From: JAEUIX01 sp964611125
GTDB lineage: Bacteria > Planctomycetota > Phycisphaerae > Phycisphaerales > UBA1924
NCBI GenBank assembly: GCA_964611125.1
Contig: CAZSZO010000003.1
Coordinates: 92,273 to 156,272 of the forward strand
Length of the DNA stretch: 64,000 nucleotides
Direction: 5' to 3'
Shown here one piece after another: positions 41,346-51,100 of this stretch; the first letter of the stretch is position 1; each line of letters starts with the position of its first letter. Under the pieces are notes generated by a model. That model ran no database searches and was not told the origin of the DNA. It was given only the letters and a program-made list of their open reading frames with translations. A program made the position numbers and the translations under genes.

Positions 41346-41469
41346 GGGCTGCTCGACGGACAACCCAATCCTAACCCGCCCGCAGCTCAGGCGGAAGCAG
41401 TCTCAGCGTCGGTCCCGCCGAGTCGCCAGCCGCTCAATCCCACGGCTTGTATGCGCTCATTACGACCCA

Positions 41470-43245
41470 CTACTTGTTGGGCCTCCTGGCGATCGTCACC
41501 CACGCAAACAGGTCATTTTCCAGATCCATCGGCTGCTCGCCGCGATCCCAGCCCATCGCCCGGCCAAGGGCTCGGGCGGCCTCGTCATCGTTACGGTCAA
41601 AGTCGAGCACCTCGAGACCTGCCGCCTCGAGCATCGCGCGCGGGAACGGCGAGCGGCCGTCGGCCCAAGGCTTGTACGGCTCGGCCGGGCCGCTCGGCGC
41701 GGGGCAGAGGTTGTAGATGACCAGCAGGCCGCCCGGCTTCAGCGACGCCCGCACCTGCCTGACGAACTCATCATCAGCAACGCCCAGCTTCACGAGCATC
41801 CGCTCATCCACCGGTCGCTCGGGGTGGATGTACCCGTTCTTGAGGGTGTTCTTCGAGATGAAAAGGTCGAGCGGGCCGGCGCCGTCCACCACCCGCCGCA
41901 CGCTCTCATCGCCCGGCCATTGACCCGTGGCCAGGGCAATCCGCCCGCCGGCCCCCTCCACGCCCCGGACCCCCACGACCCCCTCGACACCCCCGACCGC
42001 GGCGCGGGAGAGCGGGATCGCGCCAGTGTCGCCCGGGCGGTCATAGATCGCCGCGAGCACGGGATCGACATCGATCCCCACCGCCACGGCGCCCAGCGAA
42101 GCCAGCAGCCGCAGCTGCCCGATTCCGCCGTAGCCAAAATCGGCGATCGCCCGGCCTGAGAGCGCGCCCGGCCCCTGCCCCCCTCCTCCTCCACCCCCTC
42201 CGGTGAAGCCGTGGGCCGCCGCGAGATCGAGCGCCCGGGCATAGGCCAGGGGCGAACCGTACCGGGTGTTGTAGTAGAACGCCTCGTCGCCGTTGATCTC
42301 GCGCAGGGCCTCGCGGACGTCATCGGGCAGGCGCGCGGCCTCCTCGGTGGTGTAGGCCTTGCGGGCCTGCCGATCGAAGTACACGGTGCGCGGCTCAGCG
42401 GATGGCAGGTCGGCCGCGGCGCTGAGGAACCGACGGGCCAGTTCGCTCGTGACCAGCGGCGCCAGGGCCCGGGCGTCGCGCCTGATCACCTGCAGCGGTG
42501 TTCTGGGCAGGGGCGTGGCGTCGGCGATCGAGACATCGTCGAACGCCGTCGCGGCGTCGGCCTTGGTCCAGACGCCGGCGAGCCCGGGGCCGGGAAACGT
42601 CGCATCCTCGACCGTCAGGCGGGCGCCGCCGTCAAAGGTCGCCTCGATCTTCGCGCCCACGTGCGCAACGGCCACCGAGTGCCACACGTCCGGATCACCT
42701 TTGACATCGATGGAGGCGAGCTGGCGACGCGCGCCCGCAACCACGACGGAGACGGTGAAGTTGCTTTCCAGGGGGTTCCAGCGGGCGAGGTAGTAGTCCT
42801 CCGCCTTGCCGCCGGACATGGGCTGGACGCGCCAGGCGACCCCACCGCCGCGATCCGACCGCCCGGAGACCGGTTTGACCCACGCCGAGACCGCGACATC
42901 GCCCGCGATCAGGCCCTGAAAAACACAGAGGTTGAAATGCTCGCCCGGGCCGGCCGGCTCGCGGAGCACCAAGGCATCGGGCGGACTGGGCGCATCGGGG
43001 AAGGCCCCAACCTCCCAGACGCCCAGCGGGCTGCCGGCCGAGGCCCCGGCCCGCCAGCCAACGAGCCCGCGCGGCTGGTTGCCCTGACCGAATCGGAACA
43101 GGAGGGCTTCGCTCGGCAGGATCGCCCGCGGGGCGGCGGGCTGCACGCGGGCCGGCGGGATTGGCGGATTCGCCGGGGCCGCCGGGGGCTGGACCGCCGC
43201 CGCCACCAGACTGAACGCGGAGAGGAGCAGGGCGAAGGAGAGCAT
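41470..43245 (-). CDS. Secreted fusion of a concanavalin/DUF1080-like domain and a SAM-methyltransferase-like domain
   Basis: A 591-residue protein. Residues ~1-20 are a signal peptide (MLSFALLLSAFSLVAAAVQP). Residues ~45-250 resemble a LamG/DUF1080 beta sandwich (NLCVFQGLIAGDVAVSAWVK, WHSVAVAHVGAKIEATFDGG, AGVWTKADAATAFDDVSI). Residues ~340-591 look like a class I methyltransferase: IADFGYGGIGQLRLLASLGA with GIDVDPVLAAIY (SAM-binding motif I and acidic strand-2 residue) and KPGGLLVIYNLCP. A Gly-rich linker encoded by G-runs (seen as C-runs at about 42180-42200) separates them. SAM is not normally available outside the cell, so export of a functional methyltransferase would be odd. Ends NDLFAWVTIARRPNK. 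Function unknown. Confidence 0.65.
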   Translation of the reverse strand: MLSFALLLSAFSLVAAAVQPPAAPANPPIPPARVQPAAPRAILPSEALLFRFGQGNQPRGLVGWRAGASAGSPLGVWEVGAFPDAPSPPDALVLREPAGPGEHFNLCVFQGLIAGDVAVSAWVKPVSGRSDRGGGVAWRVQPMSGGKAEDYYLARWNPLESNFTVSVVVAGARRQLASIDVKGDPDVWHSVAVAHVGAKIEATFDGGARLTVEDATFPGPGLAGVWTKADAATAFDDVSIADATPLPRTPLQVIRRDARALAPLVTSELARRFLSAAADLPSAEPRTVYFDRQARKAYTTEEAARLPDDVREALREINGDEAFYYNTRYGSPLAYARALDLAAAHGFTGGGGGGGGQGPGALSGRAIADFGYGGIGQLRLLASLGAVAVGIDVDPVLAAIYDRPGDTGAIPLSRAAVGGVEGVVGVRGVEGAGGRIALATGQWPGDESVRRVVDGAGPLDLFISKNTLKNGYIHPERPVDERMLVKLGVADDEFVRQVRASLKPGGLLVIYNLCPAPSGPAEPYKPWADGRSPFPRAMLEAAGLEVLDFDRNDDEAARALGRAMGWDRGEQPMDLENDLFAWVTIARRPNK

Positions 43246-43321
43246 GGCGTGCCTCGATGTGGGCTGGGTGGGGGCCGGGCTGCGGTGGGGGGGTCGAGGT
43301 CAGGGTCGGGGTCGGGTCAGG

Positions 43322-44248
43322 TCATTCGGGATCGGTGACGATCGCTTGACGCTCCGCCAGGACGCGGATGGCCCCGGGGGCGATGCCGAATTCGAGACGC
43401 CCCGGCAGGGAGGATGCGCCGGGCCCCGCCCGCCCGTCGCCGCTGCCGAGCGGCTCGCCATCGACCTGCCAGGGACCGCCCTCACCCAGGACCTCGACGC
43501 TGATGCTCCGTCCCTGGCGATAGACGACTTCCGGCTCCCCAACGTGCCCGCCCATGAGCGAGAGCACGCCCAGTGAAAGGGCCTCGACCCGCGATGTGCA
43601 GGGCAGGAAGACCAGGTCCAGCAGCCCGTCATCCATGCGGGCCCGGCAGGCCGGGTCGAGGCGCGCGGCGTACTGGCGCGAGTTGGCGACGATGGCGACC
43701 CCCTGCCCATCGTCGACCACCAGTCGGCCGTCGATCTCGATCCGCAGGCGGGGAAAGGTGGGATTGACGAGTTCGCTCAGCAGCGGTTCGACATACGCAC
43801 GGTGCCCCTCGCCAGGCTTGCGGCGGGCCGAGCGGCGATGGATGATCGAGGCGTCAAAGCCGACGCTGCACATGATGGCGAACGGGCGGCCCATGCACAG
43901 CCCCGCGTCGCAGGAGGCGATGAGCGGGTCGCGGAGGCGGCGCTCAAGGGTGGCGAAGCTCCGGTCCATCCCCCACTCGCGGGCGAAGAGGTTCTCAGTG
44001 CCGGTGGGCGCCTGGTAGATGGGCACGCCGGCGGCGATCGCCGCGGGGAGGGCGTGATGAACGGTTCCGTCGCCGCCGACGATGAGGAGCAGATCGGTCC
44101 CGCGGAGGTCAGCCAGGGGCGCGGGGTTCCCCGTAGTGCGGGAGTCGACCTGGTGATCGGCTGCGACGAGCGCCTCGCGGAATTCGCCGGCGAGGGCCGC
44201 GGCGGCGCCGTAGCCCGAGAGGTCGTTATGCAAGATTCGCACGCGCAT
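43322..44248 (-). CDS. Diacylglycerol kinase-family lipid kinase
   Basis: A 308-residue protein. The N-terminal DAGK catalytic domain has LLLIVGGDGTVHHALPAAIA (nucleotide-binding GGDGT), followed by APTGTENLFAREW in the usual PxGTxND-like position (here TEN). The C-terminal beta sandwich ends with PWQVDGEPLG, the family's 'xxxDGEP' element. It probably phosphorylates a lipid such as diacylglycerol at the inner membrane. The ATG at 44248 (MRVRILHNDLSGYG) is chosen over an upstream start. Divergent from the metallophosphatase gene. Confidence 0.85.
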   Translation of the reverse strand: MRVRILHNDLSGYGAAAALAGEFREALVAADHQVDSRTTGNPAPLADLRGTDLLLIVGGDGTVHHALPAAIAAGVPIYQAPTGTENLFAREWGMDRSFATLERRLRDPLIASCDAGLCMGRPFAIMCSVGFDASIIHRRSARRKPGEGHRAYVEPLLSELVNPTFPRLRIEIDGRLVVDDGQGVAIVANSRQYAARLDPACRARMDDGLLDLVFLPCTSRVEALSLGVLSLMGGHVGEPEVVYRQGRSISVEVLGEGGPWQVDGEPLGSGDGRAGPGASSLPGRLEFGIAPGAIRVLAERQAIVTDPE

Positions 44249-44335
44249 GATCTGGTCGAGGGTACGTCGGGAAACGGCGGTGGTACCATGCCGCAACCTC
44301 CGCCCTTGGGCGCGGAGTGGTAAGGAGTGCGGACC

Positions 44336-45328
44336 ATGGGCGTGATGACACGGCGCGAGGTGATCAAGGTCTCCGGTCTGGCGGCGGCGGCGGGCTGGCT
44401 GGGATTTGGGCCGGCGACGCTGCTGGGCGGGATGGGCGCCGGGCAGCCCGGGGCGGGCTCAGCGGGGGGGGCCGCAGGCCGCAAGCGGGTCTTGCGCGTC
44501 GCCCACCTGACGGATTTGCATATTCAGCCTGAGAAGCGGGCCGGCGAGGGCGTCGCGGCGTGCCTGGGCTTCCTGGCCAAGCTCGATCCCCGGCCGGATC
44601 TGATCCTGACCGGGGGCGACCTGATCATGGACAGCTTCGCGGCCGACGACGCTCGCACCAGGCTCCAGTGGGAGCTCCTGACCAAGACGCTGCGCGACCA
44701 CGCCCCGTGCCCGGTGGAGCACACGCTGGGCAACCACGACATCTGGGGGTGGAACAAGTCGGGCAGCAAGACCACGGGTCAGGAGCCGCTGTGGGGCAAG
44801 CAGCGGGCGATCCAGACGCTGGGCCTGAGCGGGGCGTATCGCTCGTTCGACAGGGGCGGGTGGCACTTTGTCGTGCTCGACAGTGTTCAGCCCGAAGGCG
44901 ACGGCTACCTCGGTTATCTGGACGATGCGCAGTGGGACTGGCTGCAGAAGGACCTCAAGGCGGTCCCCAAGGGCCGCCCGACGCTGGTGGTGTCGCACAT
45001 CCCGATCTTCTCAGCGACGTCCATCCTCAACGGCGGCGGCGGCGACAAGCCCACGACGATCGGTTATTCGGTCATGCACCGGGACAGCGCCCGTGTGCAC
45101 GCCTTGATGGCGGCCCACAATGTGAAACTGGCGCTCAGCGGGCACACGCACCAGCTTGACCGGGTGGAGTACGCGGGCGTGACGTATGTCTGCGATGGCG
45201 CCGTGAGCGGGGCGTGGTGGGACGGGAAGAAGGACCGGTGCGACGAGGGCTTTGGCGTCTTCGACCTGTATGAAGACGGCGGCCACGAGCACACGTATGT
45301 GACCTACGGCTGGCGCGCGGGGGCCTGA
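44336..45328 (+). CDS. Tat-exported calcineurin-like metallophosphatase
   Basis: A 330-residue protein. The N-terminus has a twin-arginine signal (TRREVIKVSGLAAAAGWLGF). The metallophosphoesterase core includes AHLTDLHIQPEKR (DxH), ILTGGDLIMDS (GGD), HTLGNHDIWGW (GNHD), LVVSHIPIF and LALSGHTHQLDRVE (GHTH), so all metal-ligand motifs are intact. It is a predicted periplasmic or cell-surface phosphoesterase. The ATG at 44336 has AAGGAG eight bases upstream. The substrate is unknown. Confidence 0.9.
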   Translation: MGVMTRREVIKVSGLAAAAGWLGFGPATLLGGMGAGQPGAGSAGGAAGRKRVLRVAHLTDLHIQPEKRAGEGVAACLGFLAKLDPRPDLILTGGDLIMDSFAADDARTRLQWELLTKTLRDHAPCPVEHTLGNHDIWGWNKSGSKTTGQEPLWGKQRAIQTLGLSGAYRSFDRGGWHFVVLDSVQPEGDGYLGYLDDAQWDWLQKDLKAVPKGRPTLVVSHIPIFSATSILNGGGGDKPTTIGYSVMHRDSARVHALMAAHNVKLALSGHTHQLDRVEYAGVTYVCDGAVSGAWWDGKKDRCDEGFGVFDLYEDGGHEHTYVTYGWRAGA

Positions 45329-45388
45329 GCAGGTTCTGCGGGGACCGAGCGGGGACCTCCGGCGAAGATTGGCCGCCGGATAACCATC

Positions 45389-45430
45389 GCCCCCGCGGTC
45401 AGGGCCCTGAGGAGGCCCTAAGGCGGGGGC
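45389..45430. other. Nested GC-rich hairpin upstream of the HDOD gene
   Basis: An outer stem GCCCCCG / CGGGGGC (45389-45395 with 45424-45430) encloses an inner stem AGGGCC / GGCCCT (45401-45406 with 45414-45419). No T-tract follows. It may be a weak terminator for the metallophosphatase or a structured leader of the HDOD gene, whose ATG is 105 bp downstream. Confidence 0.35.
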
Positions 45431-45534
45431 TGGCGAGGCCCGATGGGCGGACGCGGTCAAAGTCGCGCTGCGCTCGGGCCGATACGGATCCTGTCCGCGC
45501 GATTCTTCCCCCGCGCGTGGACCGGGAGCCTTTC

Positions 45535-46419
45535 ATGAGCGTAGATACCGCCACGCGTGAGCAAGCCGTCGCCGCTGCGATCCGCGAGATTTCCCACATC
45601 GCGACGCTGCCCGAGATCACGCTGAAGATCATCCAGCTCGTGGAGGATCCCAAGTCGACCGCGCAGGACCTGCACAACGTGATCTCGAAGGATCCGGCGT
45701 TGTGCACGCGCATCCTGAAGGTGGTGAACTCGGCCTTCTACGGGCTTCCGGGGCAGATCGGCTCGATCAACCGGGCCATCGTGCTGCTTGGGCTGAACGC
45801 GGTGAAGAACATCGCCATCGCGGCGAGCCTGACCAAGCTGTTCAAGGGCGGTCAGCTGACGGCGAAGTTCTCGCCCCGCGACCTGTGGACGCACTCGGTG
45901 GCGGTGGGGACCGCGACGCGGATGATCGCGACGACGATGAAGCTGGGCCTGACCGACGAGGCGTTCCTGGCGGGGCTGCTGCACGATGTGGGGATCATGG
46001 TCGAGATGCAGTACGACCGCAACAAACTCGTCGAGGTGCTCAACCGCTGCGAGGCGGCGGGCGAGGGCGTCGATCCCCAGATGATGGCGGCTGAGGAGGC
46101 GGTGTACAACGCCAACCACCAGGACTTCGGCGCGGCGCTGAGCGAGCGGTGGAAGTTCCCCCGTCCCTTCGCGTTCGTCACCGGGTGGCATCACCGGCCG
46201 CTGGAGCTGCCCTACGACCAGCGGACGCTGCCGACGATGGTCTACATCGCCGATCACCTTTCCGCCGGGGCGGGGATCGGCTTCAAGCTGGATTGCCCAT
46301 TCGCGGAGATCAGCGATGATGCGCTCGATCAGATCAAGCTCTCGCGGGAGCAGCTTGAGATCATCCGGGCCGGCCTGCCTGAGGCCGTGAAGGATGTCGA
46401 GCGGCTGCTGACCCAGTAA
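45535..46419 (+). CDS. HDOD-domain protein
   Basis: A 294-residue protein. Residues ~18-215 form an HDOD domain: ISHIATLPEITLKIIQLVED, then ISKDPALCTRILKVVNSAFY and GQIGSINRAIVLLGLNAVKN. The later HSVAVGT and AGLLHDVGIM keep the degenerate HD pattern. HDOD proteins act as signalling adaptors, often in c-di-GMP-related or motility regulation, and usually lack phosphodiesterase activity. GGGAG at about 45524-45528 before the ATG at 45535 decides the start. No receiver or effector domain is fused. Closed by a terminator at 46466-46504. Confidence 0.88.
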   Translation: MSVDTATREQAVAAAIREISHIATLPEITLKIIQLVEDPKSTAQDLHNVISKDPALCTRILKVVNSAFYGLPGQIGSINRAIVLLGLNAVKNIAIAASLTKLFKGGQLTAKFSPRDLWTHSVAVGTATRMIATTMKLGLTDEAFLAGLLHDVGIMVEMQYDRNKLVEVLNRCEAAGEGVDPQMMAAEEAVYNANHQDFGAALSERWKFPRPFAFVTGWHHRPLELPYDQRTLPTMVYIADHLSAGAGIGFKLDCPFAEISDDALDQIKLSREQLEIIRAGLPEAVKDVERLLTQ

Positions 46420-46465
46420 CCGCGGGGCGCGAGCCCGGCGGCTTCACCAGACTCTCTCTCTCTCC

Positions 46466-46504
46466 GGGCGGCGACGCGAAAGCGATGCCGCCCTGTTTCA
46501 TTTT
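46466..46504 (+). terminator. Intrinsic terminator after the HDOD gene
   Basis: GGGCGGC and GCCGCCC (46466-46472 with 46487-46493) form the base of a hairpin with a further imperfect stem and a GAAA loop, followed by TGTTTCATTTT. It lies between the HDOD gene and the convergent peptidase gene. Confidence 0.75.
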
Positions 46505-46528
46505 GGATCAGGCGGACTCACGCGATCG

Positions 46529-48076
46529 TCAGCGGCGCGGCCGCCTGCCGGGCTTGGCCCCGGCGGCCCTGCGGCGCGCGGCTGGCTTGGGGCCGGCCTT
46601 CGCCTTGGCGCCCGCCTTCGTCTTGGGCTTGGGTGTGGTCTTGTTCTGGGTCCGGGTCTTGGCGGGCTTGGCCCTCGCCTTGGGCTTGCCTGGCTTGGCG
46701 GCGGGCACGCCCAAGACGTACGACCGCTCGCGGTACATCTTGTCGAGGCGCTCGCCCAGCGAACCGCTGGCGCCCGGCAGGCCGGCGGAGGCCGGCTCGG
46801 GAGGCCTGATCGCCAAGGCCACCAGCAGGTCGATCAACCCCAGGTAGTCCTCGGTGTGAATGAACTCGCGCTCGCAGCGGGGGGGGCCGAGGGTGGTGGC
46901 GTCATAGGTCCCGGCCTGCAGCAGGTCGAGATGGGGCATGTTGTGGTAGTTGCCCAGCGGCAGGCAGAGGCACGTGGCGTCGTAGCCGGCGTGGCAGAAA
47001 ACGCTCGCCTCGCAGGCCCCGCCGGCCATCAGCTTCCGCTGCCACGGGCGGGCCGCGGCGTCGGCCCGCGTCTGGACCGCCGACGGCCCGGCGGGTCCGG
47101 AAAAGACCTCCTCAGCCCGCTGGGCGCAGGCGGTGGTGAGCCAGGGTGTGAAAATGCTCAGGCGATCGCCGACGCGGACGATCGGCCCGCCGCCGACCGG
47201 GGAGTCCGGAAAGGCGCGGGAGTTCTCGAGGGCCAGCACGCGGGAGCCGCGGGGGATGGTGCCCAGGCGGCACGCGGCGATGGCCCCGATGAAACCGATC
47301 TCCTCGCTGCGGGTCAGGAGCACGCGCACGTCGCTGATCGGCTGGCCCGCGCGGCGGAGGATGAGCAGATCATCGAGCGCGGCGAGGGCCGCGGCGGCGG
47401 CGGCCAGGTCGTCGCAGACCGGAGTGTGCACAATCCCCCGGGCGTCGATCTCCGCTGGTGGCAGCGTCCAGACGGCGATGTCACCCGGACGAACCTGGGC
47501 CAAGGCCTCGGGTCCGGCGTCGTCAAGCTCGGCGACATAGTGCTTCCCGGCCGGCGATTCAGGCGGGTCGGCGGGGCCCACGAGCGTCGCGGCGAGGGTG
47601 GTGGACGAGGTAGGGCCGGTGAGTGCGGGAGGGCCGGCGGGTGCGGGGGGTGCGGGATGGCCGAGGTGCAGGGTGATGGGGGCGTGCTCGAAGAAGACAT
47701 CCTGCACACCGCCCCGGAAGGAGAGCTCCAGCCGACCCAAGGCGGCATCGACCCTCTCGACGACGAAAGCGGGGTGATCGAGGTGGGCGGTGATGAAGAG
47801 CGGCGCGGGGCCGGACCTGGGCCGGGTCCGGCTGGTGGCGCGGGCGGCTCGGGGGGACTTGGCTGACCGGAACGAAATGACGAGGTTGCCCACACCGTCG
47901 GCCGAGAGCGACAGCTCCGGGCGGCGGGCGACCCAGTGGGTCACCCAGTCGATGACGCGATGCTCCCGTCCCGCGGCGGTGGGCGCCTGGGTGAGGGCCA
48001 GCAGCAGGTCGAGCTTGGCGCTGGCGGCGGCCTGCTGCGGGGGCGACTGGCGCCCGGAGTCGATGTGAAGGCTCAT
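46529..48076 (-). CDS. M42/M20-type zinc peptidase with histone-H1-like lysine-rich tail
   Basis: A 515-residue protein. Metal-site motifs of a co-catalytic zinc aminopeptidase are visible: PLFITAHLDHPAF (His, Asp), VCDDLAAAAAAL (bridging Asp), TRSEEIGFIGA (catalytic Glu pair) and EFIHTEDYLGL (His). This fits the M42/M28 clan. A Pro-rich stretch (HPAPPAPAGPPALTGP) interrupts the domain near residue 145. The last ~65 residues are a highly basic tail of AKPKARAKPAKT type ending GAKPGRRPRR, like histone H1 or AlgP. The tail may bind DNA or RNA. No signal peptide, so probably cytoplasmic. Confidence 0.8.
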   Translation of the reverse strand: MSLHIDSGRQSPPQQAAASAKLDLLLALTQAPTAAGREHRVIDWVTHWVARRPELSLSADGVGNLVISFRSAKSPRAARATSRTRPRSGPAPLFITAHLDHPAFVVERVDAALGRLELSFRGGVQDVFFEHAPITLHLGHPAPPAPAGPPALTGPTSSTTLAATLVGPADPPESPAGKHYVAELDDAGPEALAQVRPGDIAVWTLPPAEIDARGIVHTPVCDDLAAAAAALAALDDLLILRRAGQPISDVRVLLTRSEEIGFIGAIAACRLGTIPRGSRVLALENSRAFPDSPVGGGPIVRVGDRLSIFTPWLTTACAQRAEEVFSGPAGPSAVQTRADAAARPWQRKLMAGGACEASVFCHAGYDATCLCLPLGNYHNMPHLDLLQAGTYDATTLGPPRCEREFIHTEDYLGLIDLLVALAIRPPEPASAGLPGASGSLGERLDKMYRERSYVLGVPAAKPGKPKARAKPAKTRTQNKTTPKPKTKAGAKAKAGPKPAARRRAAGAKPGRRPRR

Positions 48077-48126
48077 GCCCGATGTTACCGGGAAATCGGG
48101 CGCGCCGCGGGGAGGTGGGGCCGGGC

Positions 48127-51100
48127 TTAGCGGCCGTCAACCGGGGCGGCGTAAATGACGGTGATGCCCCCGGCGGTGATGGCGATCCGGCCGTCGATGG
48201 CGGCCATGCGTGAGGGGGCGTCAGCGAGTTCAAGCCGGGCTGAGCGCAGCAACATGGCTGATTTGGGGTCGAGCAGGTGCAGGTCAAAGGCGGTTTTCAC
48301 ACCCCGCTCGCGGATGGCGGCGTCGGTCTCGATCGTGGCGAAACCGCCCACCACGGGCTGGGGGGGCAGGAGGTTCTCTCCCCGGCCGACGGCGTCGAGC
48401 CCGATCACCGAGCCATCGATCCCGATCACCGCCAGACCCAGGGGTGAAGAGAGGGCCAGATTGCCATCGGCGGTGAAGCTCGCCCGCGAAACGGCGGTGG
48501 AGGAGCCGGCGCGGTCGCGAACATCGACCGGGGCCGAGCGGAGGAGGCCGCTGGAGGCGCTGAGCAGCCAGAGGGTGCGTCCCTCGGCCTCGATGAGCAC
48601 GTTTTCGCCGGCGACCCAGGCGTTCTGAGTTGAAATGCAGGGGGCCTGGGTGTTGCGCCAGGTGACGGCCCCGGCCTCGCAGTCGATGGCGGCGACCGCC
48701 CCGGTGACGCCGACGATGAGGTCGCCGCGGGGGGTGAAACGGATCCAGCGGATGGGGCCGGGCTCGAGCGCGACGGTGCGGAGCAACTCACCGGTGCGGA
48801 CGTCCATGAGCACGATGGAGGAGGCCTTGGGGCGGATACCGCCGGTGGCCGCGGCGAGGACGGCCGCGCGATCGCCCTCGCCGGCGACGGCCAGGATGTT
48901 GCGGAAGACCGCGCAGTCGTACACGCCCGGGAGGGCAATGCTCGCGGCCCAGAGCCGCTGGCCAGAATCTGCGTCAAACGCGACGCCCCGCCCGGACCGA
49001 TCGACCAGCGCGAGCGTCCGCTCGTCAGAGGCGAAAAGGACCTCGCTGGCCGGGCGCAGGCCCTCCAGCGGGGTCGCGATGCGGTCGACCGGCTGGCGCA
49101 AGGCCCGCGGACCGGTGAGTGGGGCGGGGCCGACGCCGGCGCCCTCGGGGAAGTGCGAGCTCAGCGGCTCGGTGGCCCAGACCTGCTTGCCGGAGACGGG
49201 ATCGACCCGCGTGATCGAACCACCCTGCCGCCCGACGGCGGTGTAGAAGTACGCCGAGGCGCGATCCTGGCGGAGCAGCTCGGCCTGGTGCTGCTCGCTC
49301 TGGAAGGTCCAGACTGGGGAGAAGCCGTCGGCGTTGGCGGCGGCGCGGGAGAAGACGGCGACGCGACCATCCTGGTGGCGCATGACAAAATAGGTGGGCG
49401 CCGCGGGGGTGGGCTCGCGGACCAGCGGCTCCATCAGGGCCCACTGGGCGAGCACCTGGGGGCCGTCGGCGACCGGGAGGCCCACCGAGGGCCATCGCTG
49501 GTTCTGGGCGCGTTCCCCGCCGATGCGCTGGCCCAGGGCGCCTTCGTCAAGCGGCTGGCCGCCCACCGTGAGGGCGACTTGACCGAACGTCGAGCGGAAG
49601 TGCCGGAGGCTCTCCTCGGCGGCGAAGATCAGGCCGCGATCGAGCAGGTTGGTGACCAGGCGGCCGCCCAGCTCACCGACGACCGCGGGGGGGGCGGCGG
49701 GGATGCGCTCGGCCGTCTGCAGGCCGATCTCCAGGGCCCGGGCCGCGGAGCGGGAGCGTTTCTCCGACTCGTGGGCCTGGGCGATGCGGTCCCAGAGGCG
49801 GGCGGAGGCGACGGCGACGGGGAAGCGGCGGGCCAGGCGCTCCATCTCGGGGATCGGGGCGTCGGCGGGGAGGGTGGCGAGGGCGTCATCGGCGGCCCGC
49901 TCGAAGGGCTCGTACACGCCGCCGCCGTGCTTGCCCACGAGCTGCTCGAGGCGGTGGGTGGCCTCGGTCTCGGCGGCGACGCCGAGGCGGGCGCCCTGCC
50001 AGAGGGCCTGGCCCAGCGCGAGATCGTCGAGGATGCGCTGGTAGCTGCGGGCGGCTGCGGCGGGGTCACCCAGGTTCTCGGCGTGACGGCCCTCGACCAG
50101 GAGGTGGGCGGCGCGGTCGGCGGGGGCGCGAACAACCTGACCCAGGCGCTCGACGAGCTGGCCGACCAGCGCCAGTTCGAGTGGCCCGCGGCCCTGCGGG
50201 GCGGCGGCGAGCTGGGCGCCGTCGATCATCGTCCGCAGCGAGGCGATGAGCCGCTCGCGCTGCTCCTGACCGGCGGAGGCGTCGGCCGGACGGTCGAGGG
50301 CGGGACGATCAAGGGCGGCCCGCGCGGCGTCGATGCCCGGAACGATGCGGTCGTCGCGCCCGGCGCGGTAGGCGAGTTCGGCGAGGGCGATCCCCGGGGC
50401 GGGGTCGCCCGGCTGCTCGCCGATGCGGGCTGACAGCAGACGATCGGCGGCGGTCCAGGAGAAGTAGCTGTGCAGGCGGGAGTCGTCGGCGACGATCACC
50501 TGGCTGTCGGAGACGACGAAGTTGCCCATCTCGTCGAGGGGGATGGTCGCGACGGGCTCGGGCTTGCCGGACTCGACGATGGCGATGCCGTCGCGCTCGG
50601 GAACCAGCAGTTGCTGGCCGGCGAGCACCACCCGCCCGCGGATGCCCGGCTCCTTGATGCGGACCTCGCTCACGGCGCCGCCGGCGAGGTTGTCATAGGC
50701 CAGGAACGCGATGGCGCTCTCGCTGACGCCCACGAGCTGGTCGGGGGCCGCCAGCAGGTAGGCCAGCGGGGAGCGCAGCTTGCTGGTTTCAGCCGAGGCG
50801 AGCCGGCGCCCGCTCGCGGCGTCGAGGGTGACGATGTGCTTGCGGTCGGGCGAGAGCATCAGCATCCGGCCCGAGCGGATGACCGGGGCGTTCATCTGCC
50901 ACGCCGCGGAGCGGACGGAGTTGTCGTAGGACTCGCCCTCAAGGCGGCGGATCCAGAGCGGCCGGCCGGAGGCGGCCTCGTGCGCGCTGGCCACGCCGAC
51001 ACGATCGACGCTGTAGACGACGCCGTCGACCAGGACCGCCCCTTCAGAGAGGGAGCCCGGCTGCCAGAACGGGAGCGAGCCCGCGCTGCCCACGAGGGCG

